64,000 nt of DNA from Roseibium polysiphoniae (GTDB lineage Bacteria > Pseudomonadota > Alphaproteobacteria > Rhizobiales > Stappiaceae): the NCBI RefSeq assembly GCF_014842925.1, contig NZ_JACYXJ010000001.1, forward strand, positions 186,001 through 250,000. The letters are read 5' to 3'. Below, in pieces: positions 49,951 through 58,461 of this stretch (position 1 is its first letter; each line of letters begins with the position of its first letter). A program made the position numbers and the translations under genes. The notes under the pieces were generated by a model. The model saw nothing but the letters and a program-made list of their open reading frames with translations. It was not told where the DNA came from and made no database searches.

Positions 49951-50946
49951 TTAGGCGGCTTCGCCGTTCACGGACGTCAGCTTGTACTTCATCAGTTCAA
50001 GCAGCCGCTTTGCGTCGGTCGGATCGAGAACGTGGTAATTTGTCAGCCACTTGTTCCCGGTCGATGTGGGGAATTTCAGATGATGACACCGGCAGGTGCA
50101 AATGCCCGAATAGGCGGTGTCATCGATACCGGATGCCCGGCAGAGCGTTGCAATGCCGGACGAATCGAAGCGGTTCATCAGGCTCAGAACATGCTTGTGT
50201 TCCAGGCCCGAGACCACCGAGAGCATGAGGGTGATGTCGTAGAGGTTCTTTTCCATCGCCATCTGCGAGATGGCCTTGGTCAGGGTTACCTGGCCCGATT
50301 TGATGCCCATCATCCACTGCCGGACGGGAATGCGCGTCTCTTTCTTTTCGATCGGCGCGCCCGTCATGGCCTCGCTGTCGTCCTTGAACAGATCCTCTAG
50401 CAGCTGCTCGTTGGACTTGCGCAGATGCCGGACCTTGTCGCCCATCTGTTTCGGCAATTCCTTGACGACCCTCTCGAAGTCTTCCGCCGTCATTTCGGCG
50501 CCGAGATTGAGCGCAAGGGACTTGTGAACGGCCTTGCCGCCGCGATCGATAAGCTTCTTGGTCAGCCGGCTGCTGAGATGATCTCGCTTGGCGATCTCCA
50601 GCATGTGTTCCTGGCTGGTTTCCGCAGCAAGTTTGAGAAGGTCGTTCTCTTTCAAGGACTTGGATTCGGAGATCATCCTGCGCGCGATCGGCAGATCGTC
50701 CCGGGCGACCTTGGCCGCCAGCACTGAGGAGGTGGCCTCCACATCGGTCAGACGGTCGGAGATCTTTTGCCGGTCTTCGGGGGGAAGCTTGTCGTAGACA
50801 CCTTCCAAAATCCCGTTGTAGGTCTCGATTTCTTCGCGTCTCTGCAGGCTTGCACGCTCGACAAACTGTGCCGTCACGTGCTCGACAAGCTTCTTCTGCT
50901 TGTCGCTAGAGATGTCCTTTGCCTGTTCTATAAGAGAATCGAGCAT
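49951..50946 (-). CDS. DUF2336 family protein, second copy
   Basis: A 331-aa soluble protein. The start MLDSLIEQAKDISSDKQKKL is like the third copy (MLNSLVDLAKESCSDKRREL), and HEAT-like repeats run through residues 20-180 (LLKLAAETSQEHMLEIAKRD). The C-terminal third holds GIKSGQVTLTKAISQMAMEK and a Cys/His group (ICTCRCHHLKF) not present in the other copies, perhaps a metal site. It reads away from the hydrolase-OsmC gene and converges with ccmH. Function of the family is unknown. Confidence 0.75.
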   Translation of the reverse strand: MLDSLIEQAKDISSDKQKKLVEHVTAQFVERASLQRREEIETYNGILEGVYDKLPPEDRQKISDRLTDVEATSSVLAAKVARDDLPIARRMISESKSLKENDLLKLAAETSQEHMLEIAKRDHLSSRLTKKLIDRGGKAVHKSLALNLGAEMTAEDFERVVKELPKQMGDKVRHLRKSNEQLLEDLFKDDSEAMTGAPIEKKETRIPVRQWMMGIKSGQVTLTKAISQMAMEKNLYDITLMLSVVSGLEHKHVLSLMNRFDSSGIATLCRASGIDDTAYSGICTCRCHHLKFPTSTGNKWLTNYHVLDPTDAKRLLELMKYKLTSVNGEAA

Positions 50947-51190
50947 AATCCGACCAGTTCCAATCTAGTCTTTAGTGTAGCTGTTAAAGTCTTCACAATT
51001 GGATAAGGCGGTGTTTAAAGATTGGTAATTTTTGCAATCTTAGGGCGGTATCTCAGAAGTGGATGCTCGTCAGTCTCCGGGGCACATTATCGTTATGGGC
51101 AATTTACTTGTGACGGCGCTGCCACGACTTATTTCAATGACAGGATCGGAGCGGGATGAGATGTTCCGCATGTCAAAGTTGTGAGGGCGC

Positions 51191-52426
51191 ATGGCAAACA
51201 GGGCACGAAAGCTGGAATTTGAGGGCGCGCGCGGCGTAAAGCTGGCCGCTCGCCTTGATATGCCGACCGGGGACGTGCGTGCGTTCGCGCTCTTCGCGCA
51301 TTGTTTCACCTGTTCCAAGGATATCGCGGCCGCACGTCATATCGCCGAAGCACTGATTGCCGAAGGCATCGGCGTGCTGCGGTTTGATTTTACAGGTCTT
51401 GGTGCAAGTGGCGGAGACTTCGCCTCAACCGATTTTTCCTCCAATGTCGAGGATCTGAAGCATGCGGCCGCGTTCCTTTCTGAGCATTACCAGGCGCCGC
51501 AGCTCTTGATCGGGCACTCGCTTGGCGGCGCTGCCGTTCTGGCAGCGGCCGGTGACTTGCCCGATGTCCGTGCCGTTGCGACCATTGGCGCGCCCTCCGA
51601 TGTTGGTCATGTCCTGAAGAATTTCGAGGGATCGCTTGATGCCATTCAGCGGGACGGCGAGGGGAAGGTCATGCTCGCCGGGCGCGAGTTCACCATTCGC
51701 AGGGAGTTCGTCGAGGACGCCACCGGCCAGGTCCTGACCCGGAAGATCGAAAAGCTCGGCAAGGCGCTGCTGGTTCTGCATGCACCGCTGGATGAGACCG
51801 TCGGGATCGACAATGCCACGGAGATCTTCGTGGCGGCCAAACATCCCAAGAGCTTCGTGTCATTGGATCATGCAGACCACTTGCTGAGCCGGGAGGGCGA
51901 CGCGGCCTATGCGGCCCGTGTCATTTCGGCCTGGGCAAGCCGGTATCTGGATCCGTCGCCGCAAGCCGTTGCGCATGAAACCGCCGAGGGTGTCGAGGTG
52001 GCTGAGACGGGCCTTGGCAAGTTCCAGGTGGCGGTCACCAGCGGGGCGCACAGATTGATTGCGGATGAGCCGACAGGTGTCGGAGGTCTCGACAGTGGAC
52101 CGTCCCCATATGATCTGCTGTCCAGCGCGCTAGGAGCCTGCACGGTCATGACCCTGCGCATGTATGCCGACAGGAAGGGCCTGCCGGTCGAGCGCATTTC
52201 GACGACCGTTGTCCATGGCAAGGTGCATGCGGCTGATTGCGAAGATTGCAGCGAGGCGCATCGCGGTCAGTCCGGACGTATCGACCGGTTTGAACGCAGA
52301 ATCTCTGTCGAGGGCGATCTGTCACCCGAAACCCGGGAGAGACTGCTGGAAATCGCTGACAAATGCCCGGTGCACAAGACACTTGAGGCCGGCGCCGCCA
52401 TTGTGACCAAAGCCGTTGACCCCTAA
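51191..52426 (+). CDS. Bifunctional alpha/beta hydrolase - OsmC family protein
   Basis: A 411-aa fusion. Residues 1-250 are an alpha/beta hydrolase with nucleophile Ser110 in LLIGHSLGGAAVL, the acid in LHAPLDETVG, and His in LDHADHLLS. Residues 270-408 are an OsmC/Ohr-like domain with a cysteine in SALGACTVMTLRMYADRKGL and a second in ADKCPVHKTLE, as in peroxiredoxin-like OsmC proteins. The linked activities suggest cleavage of an ester or thioester coupled to peroxide reduction. This fusion is known in proteobacteria; the substrate is not. Two minus-strand DUF2336 genes flank it. Confidence 0.88.
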   Translation: MANRARKLEFEGARGVKLAARLDMPTGDVRAFALFAHCFTCSKDIAAARHIAEALIAEGIGVLRFDFTGLGASGGDFASTDFSSNVEDLKHAAAFLSEHYQAPQLLIGHSLGGAAVLAAAGDLPDVRAVATIGAPSDVGHVLKNFEGSLDAIQRDGEGKVMLAGREFTIRREFVEDATGQVLTRKIEKLGKALLVLHAPLDETVGIDNATEIFVAAKHPKSFVSLDHADHLLSREGDAAYAARVISAWASRYLDPSPQAVAHETAEGVEVAETGLGKFQVAVTSGAHRLIADEPTGVGGLDSGPSPYDLLSSALGACTVMTLRMYADRKGLPVERISTTVVHGKVHAADCEDCSEAHRGQSGRIDRFERRISVEGDLSPETRERLLEIADKCPVHKTLEAGAAIVTKAVDP

Positions 52427-52445
52427 GAGGCCAGCCTGACGCGGG

Positions 52446-53519
52446 TCAGGCGGCTTCGGCCATCTTCAGGCGGACCTTGATGAAGCGCAGAACCCGCTGG
52501 GCTTCTTCCTCCGACAACAGCTGATAATCGCGCATCCAGTTGTCGATCGCGTTTTTGGACAGCTTCAGGTGTGCACCGCGCGCCTTGCAGAACATGTTGA
52601 ACTCGCTGGTGCCGATCGAAAGCGCCCGGCAAAGCACCGCAACACCGTCGATCTCGTATCTGATCATCACGTTGGTGACGTATTTCTGATCGAGGCTGGA
52701 AACCTCGGCAAGGATGAAGGCGAGGTCAAACAGGTTCCGTGACAGCGAGTAGGCCAGGAAAACCTCATTCAAGCTGGTTTTGCCGCTTCGAATGTCCTTG
52801 AGCGCCACCTTGGCATCCAGGCGCGAGCGTCTGCGCTCGAGCGAGCCGCCCGCCACGGCCTTTCCGGCATCGTGCAGGATCTTCTCGACGAGCTGGCTGT
52901 TCTGCGCATGCATCTTGCGGACGCTCTCACCTTGATCTTCCGGAAGCAGGCTGATCAGTTTTTCGAAATGCTCCGCCGAAAGATCGGCGCGATGGGTCAT
53001 GCTCTCGCGCAGCGGCGCGTCGCTGCCCGCCAGCTTCATCAGCAGGCGCATGCCCCATTCCGACAGTTCGGCGCCGGGGTTGTCCGCAATCGACCGGCGC
53101 ACGGGTTGTTCGCCGCGCTCCAGAAGGATGTCGGTCAGCCTGCTTTCCAGATGATCGCGCTTTGAAATGGCCAGCAGGTGGTCCTGTCCCTTGCTCCGGG
53201 CCAGCAGGATCAGGTCGTCGCGGGTGAGCGAATTGGAATATTGCAGCATGTATTTCGCAATCGCCGCATCATCACTTGCCAGTTCGAGCGCCAGGTCATT
53301 CGGCGTTTCATCGACATGGGCCAGCCGCGCCGAGAGTTTCGCCTTGTCCTGGGTTTCCGCGTCATTGATGAGCTTTTTGAGAACGCCGGTGAAGAGCGTC
53401 ATCTCTTCGCTGGTGTAGCGATCTGCGTCCGCAATGAAGAGCGCCGAGACCTGGCCCAGAAGCTCGCGACGTTTGTCGCTGCAGCTTTCCTTGGCAAGGT
53501 CGACCAATGAGTTGAGCAT
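52446..53519 (-). CDS. DUF2336 family protein, third copy
   Basis: A 357-aa soluble, mostly helical protein. The ATG at 53519 (MLNSLVDLAKESCSDKRREL) is chosen over one 33 bases upstream, matching the start of the copy at 50946. Repeats such as LSARLAHVDETPNDLALELA and DDLILLARSKGQDHLLAISK show the DUF2336 HEAT-like layout, and DIRSGKTSLNEVFLAYSLSR aligns with the second copy. It lacks that copy's Cys/His group. It converges on the hydrolase-OsmC gene with 19 bases between stops. Confidence 0.77.
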   Translation of the reverse strand: MLNSLVDLAKESCSDKRRELLGQVSALFIADADRYTSEEMTLFTGVLKKLINDAETQDKAKLSARLAHVDETPNDLALELASDDAAIAKYMLQYSNSLTRDDLILLARSKGQDHLLAISKRDHLESRLTDILLERGEQPVRRSIADNPGAELSEWGMRLLMKLAGSDAPLRESMTHRADLSAEHFEKLISLLPEDQGESVRKMHAQNSQLVEKILHDAGKAVAGGSLERRRSRLDAKVALKDIRSGKTSLNEVFLAYSLSRNLFDLAFILAEVSSLDQKYVTNVMIRYEIDGVAVLCRALSIGTSEFNMFCKARGAHLKLSKNAIDNWMRDYQLLSEEEAQRVLRFIKVRLKMAEAA

Positions 53520-53820
53520 GAAAAACCCGAGTGTTGAAACGTGTGCAGGCAAACTGCCTGAAGGAGCTTAAATAACTGTAAGAAAGTAGGTGGGAATTTC
53601 GATGAAATCTGATTTTCTCATGGGGTTGAATACGTAGGGAAGAGGATTTTTATTGTCAGATTTGACAGTAATTTCCTTCGATGATTTCTTTCTCTCTTTT
53701 GGAAAAGATTTTTGCCTCAACGGATCCGTGCAGATTGTGCTCGGGAGAACCTCATGGGAAATGGCGCAGGGAAAGATGGCGGTCTTGACGGGCCAGCCGA
53801 TTTCTTCGACAGAATGCGCG
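53520..53820. other. Non-coding region between DUF2336 and GST genes
   Basis: About 300 bases, partly AT-rich, between divergent genes. A 6-base-stem hairpin (CAGGCA-AAC-TGCCTG) lies just upstream of the DUF2336 start and a TGTCA-GATT-TGACA inverted repeat lies at 53654-53667. These may be regulatory; nothing else is clear. An in-frame extension of the GST gene back to 53653 is unlike any GST and is taken as chance. Confidence 0.45.
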
Positions 53821-54498
53821 ATGACAACACTTCCGATCCTCTATTCCTTCCGCAGATGTCCCTATGCCATGCGCGCGCGCCTGGCGCTTCTGTCGGCAGG
53901 CCTGGATGTGGAGCTGCGCGAGGTCCTGCTGCGCGACAAGGCGCCTGAGTTTCTGGCTGCTTCGCCGAGCGGTACCGTGCCGTGTCTTGATCCCCGAGGC
54001 GCCACCGTCATCGACGAGAGCCTAGACATCATGCTCTGGGCGCTTCGGCAGGCCGATCCTGAGGGTTGGCTGACGCCCGATGAGGGCACGCTCGAGGAGA
54101 TGCTGGCATTGATCGAAAAGCTCGACGGTGACTTCAAGAGGCATCTCGACCGGTACAAGTATGACACCCGGTATCCCGACGCGTCTTCTGAAGGCGAAAG
54201 AGCTGCCGCCGCTGCCATTTTGAGCGATCTGGAAAAGCGTCTGACCAACAGGCCCTGGCTGTTCGGCCACTCGGCGAGCTTGGCGGACTACGCTTTTCTG
54301 CCGTTCCTGCGCCAGTTCGCGAATGTTGACCGGGACTGGTTCGACGCGGAGGACTGGCCGCGGCTGAAGGCCTGGTTGCGGGCTTTCGAACACAGCGAGC
54401 GCTTTGCCTCGATCATGCCGAAGTACCAGACCTGGAAGGCCGGTGATCCGCCTATGATCTTCTCCGCTGCCGCTCCTGCCAAGATTACAAAAGCTTAA
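53821..54498 (+). CDS. Glutathione S-transferase family protein
   Basis: A 225-aa protein with a thioredoxin-like N-terminal domain (LPILYSFRRCPYAMRARLAL, cis-Pro region SGTVPCLD) and an all-helical C-terminal domain (LTNRPWLFGHSASLADYAFL). It has a CPYA motif in which a cysteine may be the active residue, as in glutaredoxin-like GSTs. The start ATG at 53821 (MTTLPIL) has only a weak binding site. It precedes the Deg protease gene but is separated by a hairpin. Confidence 0.85.
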   Translation: MTTLPILYSFRRCPYAMRARLALLSAGLDVELREVLLRDKAPEFLAASPSGTVPCLDPRGATVIDESLDIMLWALRQADPEGWLTPDEGTLEEMLALIEKLDGDFKRHLDRYKYDTRYPDASSEGERAAAAAILSDLEKRLTNRPWLFGHSASLADYAFLPFLRQFANVDRDWFDAEDWPRLKAWLRAFEHSERFASIMPKYQTWKAGDPPMIFSAAAPAKITKA

Positions 54499-54550
54499 TC
54501 CGCTCGACAGGCGGCTGTAAGGCGACTCCCAACATAGTCCGTCGTGACAG

Positions 54551-54583
54551 GACGGAATGCTTCTTCCCCGCGAAGCGTCCGTC
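54551..54583. terminator. Two-tier hairpin between GST and Deg protease genes
   Basis: GACGGA (54551-54556) pairs with TCCGTC (54578-54583), and inside it GCTTC (54559-54563) pairs with GAAGC (54572-54576). It ends 35 bases before the Deg protease start. It could end the GST transcript or sit in the protease leader; no T-run follows. Confidence 0.4.
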
Positions 54584-54618
54584 CCTGATTTCTGACCCAT
54601 CGTCACCAAAGGACTTTA

Positions 54619-56157
54619 ATGATGCAAAACAGCCAGACCACAGAAACCGCCCGCGGCTTGCGTTCTCGCCGGACCCGCCTTTTGGCCGGCGCAATGGCGC
54701 TCGGCGTTGCCGGCGTTCTGTCTGCCCAGACCGTTGTTCCGAACCAGTTTGCCCTGGCAGACGCCGTTAAGGTCGATGTGGCAGGCCCGACCGATTTCTC
54801 TCCCGTGGTAACGGCTGTTCAGCCGGCAGTCGTCAGCGTTCGCGTCAAGCAGGAAGTCGAGCCGCGCATGATGAACTTCGGCGGCGGTCGCGGCGACAAC
54901 TTCTTTGAAGATCTGCCCAAGGACCACCCGCTGCAGCGTTTCTTCCGTCAGTTCGGCGAACAGGGCCAGCCGCAGGGCCGTGGTGGCGAACGGCAGCAAC
55001 CCCGCCAGTATGGCATGTCCCAGGGCTCCGGCTTTTTCATCAGTGAAGACGGCTATCTGGTTACCAATCATCACGTCATCGACAAGGGTACCGAGTTCAC
55101 CATTGTCACGGACGATGGCAAGGAATTTGATGCCAAGCTGATCGGCGCGGACAAGCGCACGGATCTTGCACTCCTGAAAGTCGATGCGGACCGCGAGTTC
55201 ACCTACGTGAAATTCGCAGACGACGCGCCGCATGTGGGTGAATGGGTCGTTGCCATCGGCAATCCCTTTGGCCTTGGCGGTTCCGTCACCGCAGGGATCG
55301 TTTCGGCCCGTGGCCGAGACATCGGCGCTGGACCCTACGATGATTTCATCCAGATCGATGCGCCGGTCAACCGCGGCAACTCGGGCGGCCCTGCCTTCAA
55401 CATGAAGGGTGAAGTCATTGGTGTGAACGCCGCGATCTTCTCGCCTTCCGGCGGCAATGTCGGCATCGCCTTCGCCATCCCGGCATCGACTGCGACAGAT
55501 GTGATCATGGATTTGAGGGACGACGGCTCTGTCGTGCGCGGCTGGCTTGGCGTCCATATCCAGGGCGTCAGCGATGACATTGCCGAAAGCCTCGGCCTCG
55601 ATGAAGCACGCGGTGCGATTGTCGCCGATGCTCAGGACGGCAGCCCGGCCGAAAAGGCAGGCCTGAAGTCCGGCGACACCATCCTGTCCGTTGACGGCAC
55701 AAAGGTCGAAGGACCGCGTGAGCTGTCCAAGATCATCGCGGCTTACGAGCCCGACACGGACGTCGACATCACCGTCTGGCGCGATGGCAAGGAAAAGACC
55801 ATCGAGGTCACGCTCGGCAAGCTGCCAGAAGCTGAAAAGGTCGCGTCTGCGGAGCCTGTCGCCCCGGAGCGGACCAGCCTGGATGACATGGGTCTTGAAC
55901 TCGTCACCACCGATGAAGCCGGCGTCGATGGCGAAGGTGTCGTGATTGCCGAAGTCGATCCGAGTGGCGCGGCCGCCGAAAAAGGCCTTCGCCGTGGCGA
56001 CAGGATCGTCGAAGTGGCAGGTGTTGCCGTCAAGACGCCGTCCGATGTGGTCAAGGCGGTCGCCGACGCGGAAGAAAACGGCCGCAAGGCTGTGCTCTTC
56101 CGGATCGAAAACAACGACGCCACCCGGTTCGTGGCTCTGCCGATGAACATCGGCTGA
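54619..56157 (+). CDS. degP: DegP/DegQ (Do) family periplasmic serine protease
   Basis: A 512-aa exported protease and chaperone. A signal peptide (LLAGAMALGVAGVLSAQTV) is followed by a trypsin-like domain with His152 (LVTNHHVID), Asp182 (KRTDLALLKVD) and Ser255 (NRGNSGGPAF). Two PDZ domains follow (DGSPAEKAGLKSGDTILSVD and PSGAAAEKGLRRGDRIVEVA). The order ccm genes - degP - regulator - kinase - glnE is common in Hyphomicrobiales, although here four genes separate ccmH and degP. The start has aaagga. Two strong hairpins follow it. Confidence 0.93.
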   Translation: MMQNSQTTETARGLRSRRTRLLAGAMALGVAGVLSAQTVVPNQFALADAVKVDVAGPTDFSPVVTAVQPAVVSVRVKQEVEPRMMNFGGGRGDNFFEDLPKDHPLQRFFRQFGEQGQPQGRGGERQQPRQYGMSQGSGFFISEDGYLVTNHHVIDKGTEFTIVTDDGKEFDAKLIGADKRTDLALLKVDADREFTYVKFADDAPHVGEWVVAIGNPFGLGGSVTAGIVSARGRDIGAGPYDDFIQIDAPVNRGNSGGPAFNMKGEVIGVNAAIFSPSGGNVGIAFAIPASTATDVIMDLRDDGSVVRGWLGVHIQGVSDDIAESLGLDEARGAIVADAQDGSPAEKAGLKSGDTILSVDGTKVEGPRELSKIIAAYEPDTDVDITVWRDGKEKTIEVTLGKLPEAEKVASAEPVAPERTSLDDMGLELVTTDEAGVDGEGVVIAEVDPSGAAAEKGLRRGDRIVEVAGVAVKTPSDVVKAVADAEENGRKAVLFRIENNDATRFVALPMNIG

Positions 56158-56165
56158 CCCTGACA

Positions 56166-56199
56166 CTCGGGAACCGGCGTGCCCCTGCCGGTTCCCGAG
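56166..56199 (+). terminator. Hairpin 1 after the Deg protease gene
   Basis: CTCGGGAACCGGC (56166-56178) pairs perfectly with GCCGGTTCCCGAG (56187-56199), 13 bases, with an 8-base loop; no T-run. Confidence 0.6.
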
Positions 56200-56255
56200 C
56201 GCCTTCGGCAAGTCCAGGTTTGATGCCCCATTCCCGCCTGGACCTGTCGAGACGT

Positions 56256-56295
56256 CCGGTGGCAGATCCTGAGAAGGATCTGCCACCGGTGTTTT
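56256..56295 (+). terminator. Intrinsic terminator 2 after the Deg protease gene
   Basis: CCGGTGGCAGATCCT and AGGATCTGCCACCGG (56256-56289) make a perfect 15-base stem with a GAGA tetraloop, followed by TGTTTTCTC. It insulates the two-component genes from degP. Confidence 0.8.
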
Positions 56296-56345
56296 CTCTC
56301 TCGGTTTCTTTGCCTTTTGAAAGTGATCTTCTGTAAAAGGAGAAG

Positions 56346-57032
56346 ATGTTGCGGATTCTCATCATCGAAGACGACGCGGAAGCGTCGGCATACCTGGCCA
56401 AGGGCCTGAAAGAACTGGGTCACCTTGCCGATCAGGCCGGTGATGGTGAAACGGGTCTCGAGATGGCGCTCGGCAGCACCTACGACGTTCTGATCGTCGA
56501 TCGCATGCTGCCGCGGCGCGATGGCCTTTCGGTGATTGAAGAGCTTCGCAAGGCCGGTGACCAGACGCCTGTCCTGATCCTGTCCGCGCTCGGTCAGGTC
56601 GATGACCGGGTCAAGGGCCTCAAGGCGGGCGGCGACGACTATCTTCCAAAACCCTATGCCTTTACCGAACTCCAGGCACGCATCGAAGCACTGTCACGGC
56701 GTCCGAAGGCCGGTGGCGAGGTCGTCACCACCTATCAGGTTGGCGATCTGGTGCTTGACCGCCTGGCGCATTCCTGCCGCCGCGGCGACACGGATATCCC
56801 CTTGCAGCCGCGCGAGTTCCGCCTGCTCGAGTATCTCATGCAGCACGCAGGTCAGGTGGTGACCAGAACCATGCTCCTGGAAAACGTCTGGGAGTATCAT
56901 TTCGATCCCCAGACCAACGTCATCGATGTTCACATTTCGCGGTTGAGAGGCAAGATCGACAAGGATTTTGACAGACCTCTCCTGCACACAATCCGCGGCG
57001 CGGGGTATACGATCCGTGACACGGCTGACTAG
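56346..57032 (+). CDS. OmpR-family response regulator
   Basis: A 228-aa regulator. The receiver has the acidic pair EDD at 8-10, phospho-accepting Asp52 (VLIVDRMLPRRDG) and Lys in LPKPYAF; the C-terminal winged helix shows LQPREFRLLEYLMQHAGQVV and DVHISRLRGKIDKDF. It overlaps the next gene, a histidine kinase, by 17 bases. Position after degP and before glnE is widespread in Hyphomicrobiales; the signal is unknown but may be envelope stress. Confidence 0.92.
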   Translation: MLRILIIEDDAEASAYLAKGLKELGHLADQAGDGETGLEMALGSTYDVLIVDRMLPRRDGLSVIEELRKAGDQTPVLILSALGQVDDRVKGLKAGGDDYLPKPYAFTELQARIEALSRRPKAGGEVVTTYQVGDLVLDRLAHSCRRGDTDIPLQPREFRLLEYLMQHAGQVVTRTMLLENVWEYHFDPQTNVIDVHISRLRGKIDKDFDRPLLHTIRGAGYTIRDTAD

Positions 57033-58461
57033 GATTTTGAGAACGACAGCCTTCAAGCTGTCGCTGCTCTACATCGCGATCTTCACCGGCCTGTCCGGTT
57101 TTCTCCTGATCTACATCTCGCGCAACACCACCGAGCTCATGGCAAGCCAGGTGGTGCAGACCGTGGACGCGGAAATTTCCGGCCTGTCGGAGGAATATGT
57201 CCGCGGCGGTGTGCGCGCGGTGGTCGAGAGCATCGAGCGCCGGGCGAGGCGTCCGGACGCAAGCATCTACCTTCTGGTCGATTTTGCCGGCAACTCCATT
57301 GTCGGCAACATTTCCCGCCTGCCGACCGTTGTCCTGGATGAGGCCGACGGTGACGTGCGGCGAATGAAGTACGGACGTGTCGAGGCTGGCGGCGAGGTCG
57401 AGCGTGAGGCGCTCGTGCGCATCTTTGAATTGCGCGGCGGCTTTCGCCTGCTTGTTGGTCGGGATCTTGGCGAGCAACTGCGGTTCTCCGCCATTTTGTC
57501 GGGTGCCTTGCGGTTCTGGCTGATCGCAGTCGTGCTCATGGCCGGTGCCACCTGGTTCTTTGTCAGCCGCCGGGTGATGAAGCGCATCGATGACATCGCC
57601 GCGACCAGTCAGACGATCATGCATGGCGATCTTTCCCGCCGTCTGCCTGTGGCCGGCAATGGCGACGAATTCGACCGGCTTGCGACCAACCTAAACGATA
57701 TGCTGGAACGCATCGAATTGCTCATGCAGGGCATGAAGGATGTCACCGACAACATCGCCCATGATCTGAAGACGCCGCTCACCCGCATGCGTACGCGGGT
57801 CGAGACGGTGTTGCGCGAGGGCAGGGACCAGCCCGACTACCGGGAAGCGCTGGAAGCCACCATTGAGGACAGCGACAACCTGATCCGGATTTTCGATGCG
57901 CTATTGCGCATTGCCCGGGTCGAGGCGATGTCGCCGGAAGCCGGTATGGAGCCTTTTGACCTGAAGGCTGTCATCGATGAGATGGCAGAGCTCTATGCAC
58001 CGGTGGTCGAGGACGAGGATGGCCGGCTGGAGGTGACGGTCGAAGAGCCGGCGAGAGTTTTCGGCAATCGCGACCTGATCGCGCAATGCGTGGTCAATCT
58101 GGTCGAGAACGTCCTCAAGTATGGCCGCCCGGAGGAGGGCGGTCCGGTGATCCTGATCAAGGCGGCGCCGGAGGCAGGCCGTATGGTCCTTACCGTCAGC
58201 GATACCGGGCCGGGCATTTCCGGGCCAGACCGAGACCGGGTGACAGGGCGTTTTGTGCGTCTGGACGAAAGCCGGACCAAGCCGGGTTATGGTTTGGGGT
58301 TGAGTCTGGTGCGCGCGATTGCCCGCTTGCACGGCGGGACCCTTCGTCTGCAAGATGCGGCACCAGGACTCAAGGTCAGCATCGACCTGGCCCTGGCGGA
58401 TGAAAAAAAGACACCGAACGGGAAGGGCGTAGCCGATCATGGGTCAGGAAACGGCAGTTAG
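57016..58461 (+). CDS. Sensor histidine kinase
   Basis: A 481-aa kinase from the GTG at 57016. Two membrane helices (about 15-35 and 165-185) flank a periplasmic domain, then a HAMP (VMKRIDDIAATSQTIMHGDL), His249 in DNIAHDLKTPLTRM, and an ATPase with N box (VVNLVENVLKYG), G1 (VSDTGPGISG) and G2 (PGYGLGLSLVRA). It is coupled to the regulator (17-base overlap) and overlaps glnE by 23 bases, so the three are co-transcribed. Confidence 0.92.
   Translation: MTRLTRILRTTAFKLSLLYIAIFTGLSGFLLIYISRNTTELMASQVVQTVDAEISGLSEEYVRGGVRAVVESIERRARRPDASIYLLVDFAGNSIVGNISRLPTVVLDEADGDVRRMKYGRVEAGGEVEREALVRIFELRGGFRLLVGRDLGEQLRFSAILSGALRFWLIAVVLMAGATWFFVSRRVMKRIDDIAATSQTIMHGDLSRRLPVAGNGDEFDRLATNLNDMLERIELLMQGMKDVTDNIAHDLKTPLTRMRTRVETVLREGRDQPDYREALEATIEDSDNLIRIFDALLRIARVEAMSPEAGMEPFDLKAVIDEMAELYAPVVEDEDGRLEVTVEEPARVFGNRDLIAQCVVNLVENVLKYGRPEEGGPVILIKAAPEAGRMVLTVSDTGPGISGPDRDRVTGRFVRLDESRTKPGYGLGLSLVRAIARLHGGTLRLQDAAPGLKVSIDLALADEKKTPNGKGVADHGSGNGS

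Noticed and set aside
53653..53820. N-terminal extension of the GST gene
   Set aside because: The extra 56 residues do not resemble any GST N-terminus, and the fold begins at MTTLPILYSF.
54616..56286. Long minus-strand reading frame (556 codons) opposite degP
   Set aside because: It covers the whole Deg protease gene on the other strand, with no binding site or known domain; a GC-rich shadow.
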